64,000 nucleotides of DNA from Aquimarina intermedia (lineage in GTDB: Bacteria; Bacteroidota; Bacteroidia; Flavobacteriales; Flavobacteriaceae). Of the stretch, positions 49,255 to 58,184 are shown in pieces (positions within the stretch are counted from its first letter, which is position 1; each line of letters begins with the position of its first letter). Below the pieces are notes generated by a model. That model was not told the DNA's origin. It saw nothing but the letters and a program-made list of their open reading frames with translations, and made no database searches. The stretch covers positions 62,001 through 126,000 of the forward strand of contig NZ_VNHU01000005.1 of NCBI RefSeq assembly GCF_008124785.1, read 5' to 3'. The translations under genes were made by a program, and so were the position numbers.

Positions 49255-50583
49255 ATGTTTGATAATTTAAGTGATAAGTTAGATAAAGCGTTACATATTC
49301 TCAAAGGGCACGGGCAAATTACAGAAGTAAACGTAGCCGAAACTCTTAAAGAAGTTCGTAGGGCATTGGTGGATGCAGATGTAAATTATAAAATAGCCAA
49401 AGATTTTACTGCAAGGGTAAGAGAAAAAGCTTTGGGTCAGGATGTCCTTAAAAGTTTGAAGCCTGGTCAGCTTATGGTTAAGTTGGTAAAGGATGAGCTT
49501 ACTGAGCTTATGGGAGGAGATGCAGTTGGTATCGATACCTCTGGTAATCCATCTGTAATTCTAATGTCAGGGCTACAAGGATCTGGTAAGACTACCTTTT
49601 CCGGTAAATTAGCAAACTACTTAAAAGATAAGAAAAAGAAAAAACCCTTGTTAGTTGCTTGTGATGTATATCGTCCCGCTGCTGTAGATCAGTTACATGT
49701 AGTAGGAGATCAAATTAATGTTGAGGTCTTTAGCGATAAGGGTAATACGAATCCGGTAGCTATTGCCAAAGCAGGAATCGCATATGCAAAGGCGAATGAT
49801 TTTGATACGGTTATTGTCGATACTGCTGGTCGTTTGGCAATTGATGAAATGATGATGACTGAGATTGCGAATATTCACAAAACAATACAGCCTAACGAGA
49901 CTTTGTTTGTAGTGGATGCTATGACCGGTCAAGACGCGGTTAATACGGCTAAAGCTTTTAATGAAGTCCTTAATTTTGATGGGGTTATTCTCACAAAACT
50001 GGATGGGGATACCAGAGGTGGTGCCGCTATTTCTATTAAATCCGTTGTAAATAAGCCTATTAAATTTGTCGGAATGGGAGAAAAGATGGACGCATTAGAT
50101 GTGTTCTATCCTTCTCGTATGGCTGATAGGATCTTAGGGATGGGTGATGTAGTTTCTTTAGTCGAACGTGCACAGGAACAGTTCGATGAAGAAGAAGCAA
50201 GAAAACTTCAGAAGAAAATTGCTAAAAACCAGTTTGGGTTTGATGATTTTTTAAAGCAAATACAGCAGGTTAAAAAGATGGGTAATATGAAGGATCTTAT
50301 GGGGATGATTCCCGGAGCCGGCAAAATGCTCAAAAATATAGATGTTGATGATGATGCGTTTAAACATATTGAAGCGATAATTCACTCTATGACACCTGCA
50401 GAACGAACTAAGCCCCAAATTATTAATGCGAGTCGTAAAAAGCGTATTGGTAAAGGATCAGGTACCTCGGTGCAACAGGTAAATCAGTTGTTAAAGCAGT
50501 TTGATCAAATGAGTAAGATGATGAAGATGATGCAAGGTGGGGGCGGCAAACGAATGATGCAGATGATGAATAAGATGCAATAA
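49255..50583 (+). CDS. ffh: Signal recognition particle protein Ffh (SRP54)
   Basis: 442 residues. Helical N-domain, G-domain with Walker A at 106-113 (GLQGSGKT), DTAGR, TKLDGDTRGGAA, and a methionine-rich M-domain ending MMKMMQGGGGKRMMQMMNKM. It binds signal sequences of nascent chains and 4.5S RNA and docks at FtsY. I found no 4.5S RNA gene close by. 37 nt before folD. Confidence 0.97.
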   Translation: MFDNLSDKLDKALHILKGHGQITEVNVAETLKEVRRALVDADVNYKIAKDFTARVREKALGQDVLKSLKPGQLMVKLVKDELTELMGGDAVGIDTSGNPSVILMSGLQGSGKTTFSGKLANYLKDKKKKKPLLVACDVYRPAAVDQLHVVGDQINVEVFSDKGNTNPVAIAKAGIAYAKANDFDTVIVDTAGRLAIDEMMMTEIANIHKTIQPNETLFVVDAMTGQDAVNTAKAFNEVLNFDGVILTKLDGDTRGGAAISIKSVVNKPIKFVGMGEKMDALDVFYPSRMADRILGMGDVVSLVERAQEQFDEEEARKLQKKIAKNQFGFDDFLKQIQQVKKMGNMKDLMGMIPGAGKMLKNIDVDDDAFKHIEAIIHSMTPAERTKPQIINASRKKRIGKGSGTSVQQVNQLLKQFDQMSKMMKMMQGGGGKRMMQMMNKMQ

Positions 50584-50620
50584 CCTTTTATTATTTATAG
50601 ATCACAACACAACGACAACA

Positions 50621-51508
50621 ATGAAAATACTCGATGGTAAGAAAGTAAGTAACGATATTAAAAATGAAATAGCAGCTGAGGTACAAAAGATAAAGGACAG
50701 AGGAGAAAAAGTGCCTCATCTTGCAGCGGTAATTGTCGGGAACGATGGTGCAAGTCTTACGTATGTTGGCAGCAAGGTGCGTGCTTGTGAAAGAATCGGT
50801 TTTGAGTCTACTTTAGTAAAGATGCCTAGTACTACTAGTGAAATTGAATTGCTTACTAAAATCGAAGAGCTTAATAATAATTCTAATATTGATGGTTTTA
50901 TTGTACAATTACCATTACCTCCACAAATAGACACTCAGAAAGTATTGTTAGCTGTTGATCCCGATAAGGATGTAGATGGTTTTCATCCCATGAATTTTGG
51001 GAAAATGGCATTGGATATGTCTACTTTTATTCCTGCCACCCCGTTTGGTATATTAGAATTATTAGAGCGATACGAGGTAGATACAAAAGGTAAGCATACA
51101 GTAGTTATCGGTCGCAGCCATATTGTTGGCAGACCTATGAGTATACTAATGGGGAGAAAAGGTTGGCCTGGAAATTCTACTGTTACCTTGACTCACAGTC
51201 ATACTAAAAATATTACTCAAATAATATCTCAAGCTGATATTGTCATTTCTGCATTGGGAGTACCGGGCTTTTTAAAAGCCGAAATGGTAAAGGATGATGC
51301 TGTTGTTATAGATGTTGGGATTACACGTGTAACAGATGATAGTACGGAGAAAGGTTATAAAATTGTGGGAGATGTAGATTTTGATAACGTAAGTAAAAAA
51401 GCCTCCTTTATAACACCTGTACCTGGTGGAGTAGGGCCAATGACTATAGCTATGTTATTAAAAAATACCCTTTTGGCGAGAGAGCGTCATCGCAAAGTAT
51501 CAAATTAA
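50621..51508 (+). CDS. folD: Methylenetetrahydrofolate dehydrogenase/cyclohydrolase
   Basis: 295 residues. The substrate-binding Lys lies in YVGSKVRACERIGF; DGFIVQLPLP, GRSHIVGRPM and TPVPGGVGPMT are the family motifs. It interconverts methylene- and formyl-tetrahydrofolate with NADP. It follows ffh closely and may share its transcript; a terminator follows at 51599. Confidence 0.97.
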   Translation: MKILDGKKVSNDIKNEIAAEVQKIKDRGEKVPHLAAVIVGNDGASLTYVGSKVRACERIGFESTLVKMPSTTSEIELLTKIEELNNNSNIDGFIVQLPLPPQIDTQKVLLAVDPDKDVDGFHPMNFGKMALDMSTFIPATPFGILELLERYEVDTKGKHTVVIGRSHIVGRPMSILMGRKGWPGNSTVTLTHSHTKNITQIISQADIVISALGVPGFLKAEMVKDDAVVIDVGITRVTDDSTEKGYKIVGDVDFDNVSKKASFITPVPGGVGPMTIAMLLKNTLLARERHRKVSN

Positions 51509-51598
51509 TTCCTGTTGGAGCTTTTAGATAGGTTTTGTTCAGGTTAAAATTTATTACGCTAGAATAGCATAGACTTAAATAAATAGTATAACATATAG

Positions 51599-51630
51599 AA
51601 GCGAGCAATTATATTTGTTCGCTTTTTTTT
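51599..51630 (+). terminator. Terminator of ffh-folD
   Basis: AAGCGAGCAA (51599-51608) pairs with TTGTTCGCTT (51615-51624) with one G-T pair, followed by TTTTTT. It lies 90 nt after folD. The stretch 51631-51866 holds nothing I recognise. Confidence 0.8.
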
Positions 51631-51866
51631 GTGGTTTAAATATGCAATTCCTTGTTAAGCGATACTTTCGCTATTTCTGTGCTGGAATGATTGAAGAGGA
51701 AGATGAGTTTAGTAGATGAGGATAATTCGATAGGGAGGCCTATGCTTGATAACAATACTAAGCTTACGTTAGATCGTCACTATATACGATACGTTCTAAT
51801 GCATAAACAATCAATTCAATTGCTATGACTACTAAGGATAGAGAATATCAACCAATCTAAAAAAGG

Positions 51867-51896
51867 AAAATCCTCGTAATTGCTTACGAGGATTTT
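51867..51896 (-). terminator. Terminator of the SH3-domain gene
   Basis: AAAATCCTCGTAA and TTACGAGGATTTT pair perfectly around loop TTGC; on the minus strand it is followed by a T-rich stretch. It lies 72 nt beyond the stop at 51969. Confidence 0.85.
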
Positions 51897-51968
51897 ATTA
51901 TATTTTCTACATTTAAATTGGAAACGGTGATTAAAAACTCTTGACTTTTTTAATCATTCCAAGTATTC

Positions 51969-53117
51969 TTATTGATCGTTGAAAGAATCAGCGTCAATGT
52001 TATCTTGGTCTTCGTTACCGTATCCAAGTCCTCCATTAGGTAATAGGTCTAATGAAAGTGTGTATGAAGGAATGTTTATTCCTTTTGAAGTTTTAACTGG
52101 GTTAAAATCTAAGATATCCTGACCTTTCTCGTACAAAGCGTTTTGAGTAAAAGTTCCGTATTTCTTTCCATTTTTTTCAGTTTCTCTCCAGTCTTTACCG
52201 TATGCAATTTTTGCGTAGTACTCTCCTGCAGGGATGTTTTTGATATAGTGTGTAGTGTTACTCTTAATATAAGTCTCACGAACACATACATCATCTGCTG
52301 CCGTTTTACCCATTTGATATAACTTAACAACAACCTCAGTATTTTTACCTACGTTAATTTTTAAGTAGTTATCTAATTTATAGTCATACTTAGCCTTAAC
52401 CGAAGATGATTTCGGTGCAGAACCTGACTTATAAGTCTTTTTCTCCCAAGAAGAATACTTATCTTCTTTAGTAACAGCCATTGGTGCAGCAGCAGCTCCT
52501 CTAGAAGAAGATCCGTAAGACGGTGTTGTTGATTCGATAGGAGAAGATGCTAGGTCGGTATTTGCCGCTCTTCTATTAGCTTCTTCAACAGCTCTTCTAG
52601 TTTCTTCAGATTCTGCAGCAGCTCTTCGAGCAGCAACAGCCTGATTTCTTTTTGCAGCTTCAGCATCTGCAATAGCTTTAGCTTCTTGTGCTTCAGCTTC
52701 TCTCTTTAAACGTTCAGCTTCAGCAATTGCTTTTCTAGCAGCTTCTTCTGCAGCTTTCTTAGCAGCCTCTGCACTAGCAATTGCTTTTGCAGCAGCAGCT
52801 CTTGCCGCATCTTTTTTGGCCTCAGCAGCTTGCGCAGCTCTTTCTGCATCTGCAATTCTACTGTCTTCGGTTAAAAGAGTAGTAAGAACAAATCCATTAA
52901 TGTTTTTGTGCTGTACTGTACTCCAGTCTCCGTAGTCACTGCTAATTACATAAACTTGAGTTCCTTTTGGAACCTCGGCAATGATGTTGTAATTAGCTCC
53001 AGGTCCACTTCGCACTTCAAGTTTGCGTTCAGACATCAAATAACGCTCTGACGTTTGAGCAAAAGAGTTTGAAAATGTGATCACCAAGAGCAAGATAAAT
53101 GTAAAAATTGGTTTCAT
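51969..53117 (-). CDS. Secreted protein with SH3b domain, alanine-rich coiled coil and beta-rich C-domain
   Basis: 382 residues. Signal peptide 1-20 (FSNSFAQ). An SH3b domain at about 25-83 (LEVRSGPGANYNIIAEVPKG, WSTVQHKNINGFV). From 84 to 187 a charged Ala/Lys/Glu/Arg-rich helix resembling the TolA rod. A Ser/Pro linker, then a beta-rich domain (216-360) and an acidic, Asp/Asn-rich tail. SH3b domains usually bind peptidoglycan or peptides, so the rod may reach across the periplasm. The function of the whole is unknown. A candidate promoter lies 315 nt upstream. Confidence 0.8.
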   Translation of the reverse strand: MKPIFTFILLLVITFSNSFAQTSERYLMSERKLEVRSGPGANYNIIAEVPKGTQVYVISSDYGDWSTVQHKNINGFVLTTLLTEDSRIADAERAAQAAEAKKDAARAAAAKAIASAEAAKKAAEEAARKAIAEAERLKREAEAQEAKAIADAEAAKRNQAVAARRAAAESEETRRAVEEANRRAANTDLASSPIESTTPSYGSSSRGAAAAPMAVTKEDKYSSWEKKTYKSGSAPKSSSVKAKYDYKLDNYLKINVGKNTEVVVKLYQMGKTAADDVCVRETYIKSNTTHYIKNIPAGEYYAKIAYGKDWRETEKNGKKYGTFTQNALYEKGQDILDFNPVKTSKGINIPSYTLSLDLLPNGGLGYGNEDQDNIDADSFNDQ

Positions 53118-53692
53118 AATCTTAGGGTTTACATGTTAAAATTCAAATTGTAGATTTGGTTATCTATTAATATTCTTGAAATCCTGTAAAGAAATTTCTT
53201 TCATATTACTTTCGGTAAACTTAAAAATTCATTTTAATAAAAACGAAAATTAAACTTTTAAGTTTTTGTCAATTTAAATTACTTTTCAACAATTGGTTAA
53301 TAACTCAAGTGAATAAAAGCAATCTAAAACACTCTAAAGGCTTGTCTATCAGTTATTTAGGCTTTAATCCCTTTAGTTTAACTTTAATGTTGTTGATTAA
53401 AGTCCTGATAAGAAAACCTTTAAGGTATAAACAAAAGTAGCTTTTTATATTTAAAATACCAACATGTTTTTACTTTATTTCCCGTTTTTTTTAATTTATT
53501 CTATTCCTAGAAGTGTATTTCGTCGATAATTTTGTGTATTACACCTGTATTTTAAGTAGTTTTAAGATTATTGTTGTCTGGTTTTAATAGTATCGTAAAA
53601 CAGGAATTTCCGTTTATCTAATTATTTTGCCGTTTATGGTTTTTGTTAAAGCTATATACGGTTCTCACTGGAAAACGAGAAACTGAAAAATT
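53118..53692. other. 575-nt AT-rich gap; possible long leader of the SH3-domain gene
   Basis: The gap holds no plausible gene. On the minus strand it may be the leader of the SH3-domain gene, with a 13-codon upstream reading frame starting MKEISLQDF and a second near-promoter (TTG, 17 nt, TAATTTTC) closer to the gene. The remaining part, towards msrA, shows nothing I recognise. Confidence 0.45.
53432..53462 (-). promoter_or_regulatory. Candidate promoter upstream of the SH3-domain gene
   Basis: On the minus strand a TTG (53460-53462) and TACTTTTG (53432-53439) are 20 nt apart, an exact consensus fit. The distance to the ATG is about 315 nt, implying a long leader if this promoter is the one used. 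Confidence 0.6.
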
Positions 53693-54361
53693 TTAATGAC
53701 TGTTAGATTTTTTTAAAAGCTCCGGAAATTTTGATTGAAATTTTTTCAATCTGGGAATTGAAACATTTTGTATGTAGGAATTCGAAGGGTTTCTTTTCTC
53801 ATAATCTTGATGATATGCTTCTGCAACCCAAAATTTATGAAATGGTAAGACTTCTGCTGCAATTGTTGAATTTAACTTTTGGCTTAATTTAGTTTTCTTT
53901 TTAATTATAATCTCTTTTTGTGCTTCGTTTTGATAAAAAATGATGGATCTGTATTGTGATCCTCTATCGGGTCCCTGTCCATTTGTCTGTGTAGGGTTTT
54001 GTGAACCAAAGTAAATGTCAACTAGAGAGCTAAACGAAACAATATTTGGATCATATAGCACTTCAACTGCTTCGGCATGTCCCGTACGTCCTGTATTGCT
54101 GGACTCATAGGTTGGGTTTTTGGTATGTCCTCCAGCGTATCCCGATACAACTTCTTTTACTCCGTGTACACTTTCATAGATTGCCTCTACACACCAAAAG
54201 CATCCGCTGGCAAAGTATGCAAATTCATAGCCATCTTGGGGTGCAACTTGTATAGGGTTTTGATTTGCTGATGTTGTGTGCTGGTGATCAGACTCTTTTT
54301 GTTGACTGTTTCCTTTGCAAGCGCTAAGGATGATGATAAAGATTAAAGATAAAAATTTCAT
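53693..54361 (-). CDS. msrA: Peptide-methionine (S)-S-oxide reductase MsrA, lipoprotein form
   Basis: 222 residues. The lipobox LSAC gives a lipidated Cys at about 15, then a His/Ser/Asn-rich linker. The catalytic motif GCFWC is at 53-57, followed by GVKEVVSGYAGGHTKNPTYE, TGHAEAVEVLYDP and EAYHQDY. It repairs oxidised methionine in proteins; the lipid anchor places it in the envelope rather than the cytoplasm, suggesting protection of exported proteins. Confidence 0.95.
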   Translation of the reverse strand: MKFLSLIFIIILSACKGNSQQKESDHQHTTSANQNPIQVAPQDGYEFAYFASGCFWCVEAIYESVHGVKEVVSGYAGGHTKNPTYESSNTGRTGHAEAVEVLYDPNIVSFSSLVDIYFGSQNPTQTNGQGPDRGSQYRSIIFYQNEAQKEIIIKKKTKLSQKLNSTIAAEVLPFHKFWVAEAYHQDYEKRNPSNSYIQNVSIPRLKKFQSKFPELLKKSNSH

Positions 54362-54442
54362 GCGTATAAGATTTTGTTTCTAAGGTAGTCTCTTTTTCTC
54401 GAACAACCTTTCATATAATAATATGTTAATGAATAAAACAAG

Positions 54443-54478
54443 AAAGCGGCTGTTATTTTTAAAAACAACAGCCGCTTT
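54443..54478 (-). terminator. Terminator of rho
   Basis: AAAGCGGCTGTT and AACAGCCGCTTT pair over 12 bases with a further TTTTT/AAAAA stretch inside. It lies 25 nt beyond the rho stop on the minus strand and could also act in the other direction. Confidence 0.85.
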
Positions 54479-54503
54479 GATAAGGTGTAAAGAAGTTTCT
54501 TGG

Positions 54504-56159
54504 TTATCCGTTCATAGATATTAAAAATTCTTCGTTGTTACGTGTTTGCTTAAAGCGTTGATTAATAAACTCCATCGCTTCTACCGGATTCATGTCAGCC
54601 AAGTATTTGCGCATAATCCACATGCGTTGTATAGTAGTGTCGTCTAATAAGATGTCATCTCTACGGGTACTACTAGATATCAAATCAATAGCAGGGAAGA
54701 TTCGTTTGTTCGCTATTCTACGATCTAATTGTAATTCCATATTACCCGTTCCTTTAAATTCTTCGAAGATAACTTCGTCCATTTTGGATCCGGTATCTGT
54801 TAATGCAGTAGCAATGATTGATAAAGAGCCTCCATTTTCGATATTTCTTGCGGCTCCAAAGAATCTTTTCGGTTTGTGCAGAGCATTCGCATCAACACCA
54901 CCACTTAAAATTTTACCACTAGCTGGTTGTACGGTGTTGTATGCTCGTGCAAGACGAGTAATAGAGTCTAAAAGAATCACAACATCATGTCCACATTCTA
55001 CTAATCGCTTTGCTTTCTCCAAAACAATATTCGCTACTTTAACATGTTCATGCGCTTCTTTATCAAAAGTTGAAGCAATAACCTCTCCACTAACATTACG
55101 CTGCATGTCGGTTACCTCTTCAGGTCTTTCATCTATAAGTAGAATCATTTGGTATACCTCCGGATGGTTGGCTGCAATTGCATTAGCAACATCCTTGAGT
55201 AGCATTGTTTTACCGGTTTTAGGTTGAGATACAATCATACCACGTTGTCCTTTACCAATAGGGGCAAAAAGATCCATAATACGTGTAGAGATGGTGCTCT
55301 GTTTGTCGGCTAGATTAAATTTATCTTGTGGAAATAATGGTGTTAAATGTTCAAATGATACGCGATCACGTACTACTTGAGGATCCATTCCATTTATTTT
55401 ATTCACTTTAATTAAAGGAAAATACTTTTCTCCTTCTTTAGGAGGCCTTACCTGACCGAGTACTGTGTCACCAGTTTTTAGTCCAAAAAGTTTTATTTGT
55501 GACTGAGAGACATAAATATCATCAGGAGAGGATAGGTAGTTGTAATCACTAGAACGGAGAAAACCATATCCATCTTGCATGATGTCTAAAACACCTTCAC
55601 TCTGAATGATGGCGTCAAATTCGTAATCGGGTTCTTTATAGCGATTTCTGCTATCTCTGTTTCCCTGGTCACGATTACCGTTGTCACGTTTATTAGGAGT
55701 GTTGTTCTTGTTTTTATTTTTGTCGCTAGGTCTATTTCTGCTGTCTTTTTTATCCTCTTTTTTATCTTCTCTCTTGTGTACAGGCTTTTTTCTTTCCTGA
55801 TGTGCAGGAGGAGGTGTTTTTTCTGTCGGAAGTTCTTTTTTAGTTTCAACAGGCTCACTGGAAGCTGTCTTTTTATCAAAACTTTTTTCTGAAGGAGGGT
55901 TGGGTTTTTGCATAACCTTTGCACGAGGACGTCGTGGTTTCTGCTCCGTTTTTTTTGAAGTATCTTCTTCTTTTTCTTTTGGGGATGTTTCGGTTTTCAC
56001 CACTTCCTTCACTTTGTTTGGATTTGAAGCCTGATAATCAAGTATTTGATATACCAAATCCAATTTTTTCATAGTACGAAATTTAGGTACATTGAGGGTT
56101 TTCGCAATTTCCTGTAATTCAGGAAGCTTTTTCGCTTTTAATTCAGAAATTTCTAACAT
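54504..56159 (-). CDS. rho: Transcription termination factor Rho with disordered insertion
   Basis: 551 residues against about 420 in E. coli. Rho_N helical domain (1-45), then about 135 residues (46-180) rich in Lys, Glu, Asp, Arg, Asn and Pro with no fold, then the RNA-binding cold-shock-like domain (188-255, [24 protein letters not shown]), and the ATPase with P-loop SQPKTGKT (311-318) and [16 protein letters not shown]. It is a hexameric helicase that ends transcription. Such insertions are known in Bacteroidota Rho; in Bacteroides thetaiotaomicron it supports phase separation. Confidence 0.97.
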   Translation of the reverse strand: MLEISELKAKKLPELQEIAKTLNVPKFRTMKKLDLVYQILDYQASNPNKVKEVVKTETSPKEKEEDTSKKTEQKPRRPRAKVMQKPNPPSEKSFDKKTASSEPVETKKELPTEKTPPPAHQERKKPVHKREDKKEDKKDSRNRPSDKNKNKNNTPNKRDNGNRDQGNRDSRNRYKEPDYEFDAIIQSEGVLDIMQDGYGFLRSSDYNYLSSPDDIYVSQSQIKLFGLKTGDTVLGQVRPPKEGEKYFPLIKVNKINGMDPQVVRDRVSFEHLTPLFPQDKFNLADKQSTISTRIMDLFAPIGKGQRGMIVSQPKTGKTMLLKDVANAIAANHPEVYQMILLIDERPEEVTDMQRNVSGEVIASTFDKEAHEHVKVANIVLEKAKRLVECGHDVVILLDSITRLARAYNTVQPASGKILSGGVDANALHKPKRFFGAARNIENGGSLSIIATALTDTGSKMDEVIFEEFKGTGNMELQLDRRIANKRIFPAIDLISSSTRRDDILLDDTTIQRMWIMRKYLADMNPVEAMEFINQRFKQTRNNEEFLISMNG

Positions 56160-56327
56160 TTAAATATGTAATATAATTTTTGTTTTGGTATAAATTTTCT
56201 AAAGAAGAATTCTAGGAAAATTTTATTTTGAAGGTAAGTAACCTTAATTGAATTGGTTACGCTATTATAGATGCAAGTATACGACTTTATTTTTAAATTT
56301 TTAGTCTTAATAATAAAAAGAAACTCT

Positions 56328-56335
56328 TATTTTTG
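56328..56335 (+). promoter_or_regulatory. Candidate -7 box of the DUF4293 gene (TATTTTTG)
   Basis: An exact TAnnTTTG match, 24 nt before the ATG at 56360. Confidence 0.55.
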
Positions 56336-56359
56336 CTATCCTTATATGTAAACAGTACT

Positions 56360-56770
56360 ATGTTACAACGAATACAAACGATATACTTATTACTTGCCGC
56401 TGGGGTTTCTGGTGCGGTTTGTCTATTTTTGCCATATGGTTTAAATAAACAAGGCGATGGATTGTATGCGTATACCGAACCTACTATTTTTGGGTTTTAT
56501 ATCGCTTCGGCTTGTTTGTCGTTAGTAGCAATTTTTTTATTTAAAAATCGAAAGCTTCAATTTGTATTGGGGCGTATCAATATCTTATTAAACTTTATTT
56601 TACTAGGAGTATTTGTTTATTGGTCGCTAACGGTATCTGGAGAGACAATTGTTTCTGAGAAAGGTATTGGGATGTTGATTCCTATTATTTCTATCGTTTT
56701 ATTAGTAATGGCCAATCGTGCCATTAAACGGGATGAAGATCTTGTAAAATCTGTAGACCGATTACGATAA
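56360..56770 (+). CDS. DUF4293-family membrane protein
   Basis: 136 residues from the ATG at 56360 (MLQRIQTIYLLLAAG); the longer frame would begin nine residues before, inside the region after the promoter box, and is less likely. Four hydrophobic segments (about 6-24, 42-60, 68-90, 98-118). This family is restricted to Bacteroidota and its role is unknown. It sits divergent from rho and has its own promoter and terminator. Confidence 0.8.
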   Translation: MLQRIQTIYLLLAAGVSGAVCLFLPYGLNKQGDGLYAYTEPTIFGFYIASACLSLVAIFLFKNRKLQFVLGRINILLNFILLGVFVYWSLTVSGETIVSEKGIGMLIPIISIVLLVMANRAIKRDEDLVKSVDRLR

Positions 56771-56799
56771 ACCTAAAATCTTAGTAGTATTAGTGCGTT

Positions 56800-56834
56800 A
56801 AAACCCGAAGTATGCCAACTTCGGGTTTTATTTT
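56800..56834. terminator. Bidirectional terminator between DUF4293 gene and phosphoesterase
   Basis: AAAACCCGAAGT and ACTTCGGGTTTT pair perfectly around a 6-nt loop, with T after it on the plus strand (TTTTATTTT). The right arm overlaps the last bases of the convergent gene at 56828, so it serves both. Confidence 0.85.
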
Positions 56835-57322
56835 GCTCCTAATTCTATTACCTCAAGGTTGTCAATCTTTCCAGAATCTATAGTAAATCGTAACATTGTT
56901 CTGGTTTTGTGGAAACCATGCTTACCTGCTGCACCGGGATTCATATGCAGTACGCCATTGTTTTTGTCCATCATAACTTTGAGTATGTGTGAGTGTCCGC
57001 AGATAAAAAGCTTAGGTGGATTTGATTTAATCTCATCCCTTGTATTGCTGTTATATTTAGGAGGATACCCACCGATATGTGTTATCCAGACTGAGACACC
57101 CTCGCAAGTAAAGCGTTGGTGTAGAGGAAATTCTTTTCTGATCGTATGATTATCAATATTACCATACACTGCGATTAATGGTTTAAGAGCTTTAATTTTA
57201 TCAGTGACGGCATTGTCTCCAATGTCGCCAGCGTGCCATATTTGATCCGCTTCTTGTATATAATGTAATATGCGATCGTCAATATAACTATGTGTATCGC
57301 TGAGAAGTAAAATTTTTGTCAA
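56828..57322 (-). CDS. Metallophosphoesterase, YfcE/MJ0936 type
   Basis: 164 residues. Metal ligands can be read: Asp9 and His11 (SDTHS), Asp33 (HAGDIG), Asn55 (VYGNID), His82 (ITHIGGY), His110 and His112 (GHSHILK). Family members are small phosphodiesterases of broad specificity; the physiological substrate is unknown. It ends inside the terminator shared with the DUF4293 gene. Confidence 0.92.
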   Translation of the reverse strand: MTKILLLSDTHSYIDDRILHYIQEADQIWHAGDIGDNAVTDKIKALKPLIAVYGNIDNHTIRKEFPLHQRFTCEGVSVWITHIGGYPPKYNSNTRDEIKSNPPKLFICGHSHILKVMMDKNNGVLHMNPGAAGKHGFHKTRTMLRFTIDSGKIDNLEVIELGAK

Positions 57323-57396
57323 AATATATAAGGTTAACTTATGTTATAATAAAGAAACAGTTACATAGTAGTATCCAAAGTTTAGGGCAGAAGAAC

Positions 57397-57404
57397 TATA
57401 TTTG
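57397..57404 (+). promoter_or_regulatory. Candidate -7 box of truA (TATATTTG)
   Basis: An exact TAnnTTTG match, 33 nt before the TTG start of truA. No clear -33 element. Confidence 0.5.
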
Positions 57405-57437
57405 TTCCTTAGATTTACGCAAAAATAAGGTATTGAT

Positions 57438-58184
57438 TTGAGATATTTTTTGGAACTTGCTTATAATGGCACACCTTATCATGGTTGGCAACGACAACCA
57501 AACGCAGTATCGGTACAAGAAACCATAGAACAAGCTTTATCGATGATACTTAGAGAAGAGATTGGGATAATGGGAGCTGGTAGAACAGATACTGGTGTAC
57601 ATGCAAAACAGCTAATGGCTCATTTTGACGTTGATAAAAATTTGGATGAGGAAACGCTACGCTATAAGCTCAACTGTATCCTTCCCAAAGAGATTGCGGT
57701 ATACGGAGTGCGCAAAGTAAGACCTTCGGCACACGCTAGATTTGATGCAGTTAGCCGTTCGTATGAGTATCACATATCCTTTATAAAGAATCCGTTTGCA
57801 ATTGATACAACATATTATTTGAAAAAGAAGTTAGACCTTACAGTAATGAATGAAGCGGCAGAAATGTTGCTAAATTATACAAACTTTAAGTGCTTTAGCA
57901 AGTCTAAAACGGATGTAAAAACATACAACTGTGATATAGCCGAGGCTAAATGGGAGGTTATAGAAAATGGATTAATTTTTAAAATATCTGCAAATCGTTT
58001 TTTACGTAATATGGTAAGAGCGATTGTTGGAACGCTTATTGAAATTGGAGAACACAAATTAAGTGTAGTAGATCTCGAACGAATTATCATGAGCGAAGAT
58101 AGAGGAGAGGCAGGATATTCGGTTCCCGCTGCGGGATTGTTTCTTACGGCAGTTGAGTATCCTAAAACAATATATATTGAATAA
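57438..58184 (+). CDS. truA: tRNA pseudouridine synthase A
   Basis: 248 residues, starting with TTG (RYFLELAYNGTPYHGWQRQ follows). Asp51 in GAGRTDTGVHAKQ is the catalytic residue; FRAVSRSYEY-like RFDAVSRSYEYHIS and RFLRNMVRAIVGTL are also family motifs. It makes pseudouridine at positions 38-40 of tRNA. The next gene begins at the very next base. Confidence 0.95.
   Translation: MRYFLELAYNGTPYHGWQRQPNAVSVQETIEQALSMILREEIGIMGAGRTDTGVHAKQLMAHFDVDKNLDEETLRYKLNCILPKEIAVYGVRKVRPSAHARFDAVSRSYEYHISFIKNPFAIDTTYYLKKKLDLTVMNEAAEMLLNYTNFKCFSKSKTDVKTYNCDIAEAKWEVIENGLIFKISANRFLRNMVRAIVGTLIEIGEHKLSVVDLERIIMSEDRGEAGYSVPAAGLFLTAVEYPKTIYIE

Noticed and set aside
52556..52868. Repetitive GC-richer stretch that might suggest a tandem DNA repeat or CRISPR
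   Set aside because: It encodes the alanine/lysine/glutamate-rich helix of the SH3b protein in frame; the repetition is protein-level.
54592..55227. 211-codon frame on the plus strand opposite rho
   Set aside because: It is the shadow of the conserved rho ATPase region; low-complexity Ser/Ile/Leu composition and no motif.
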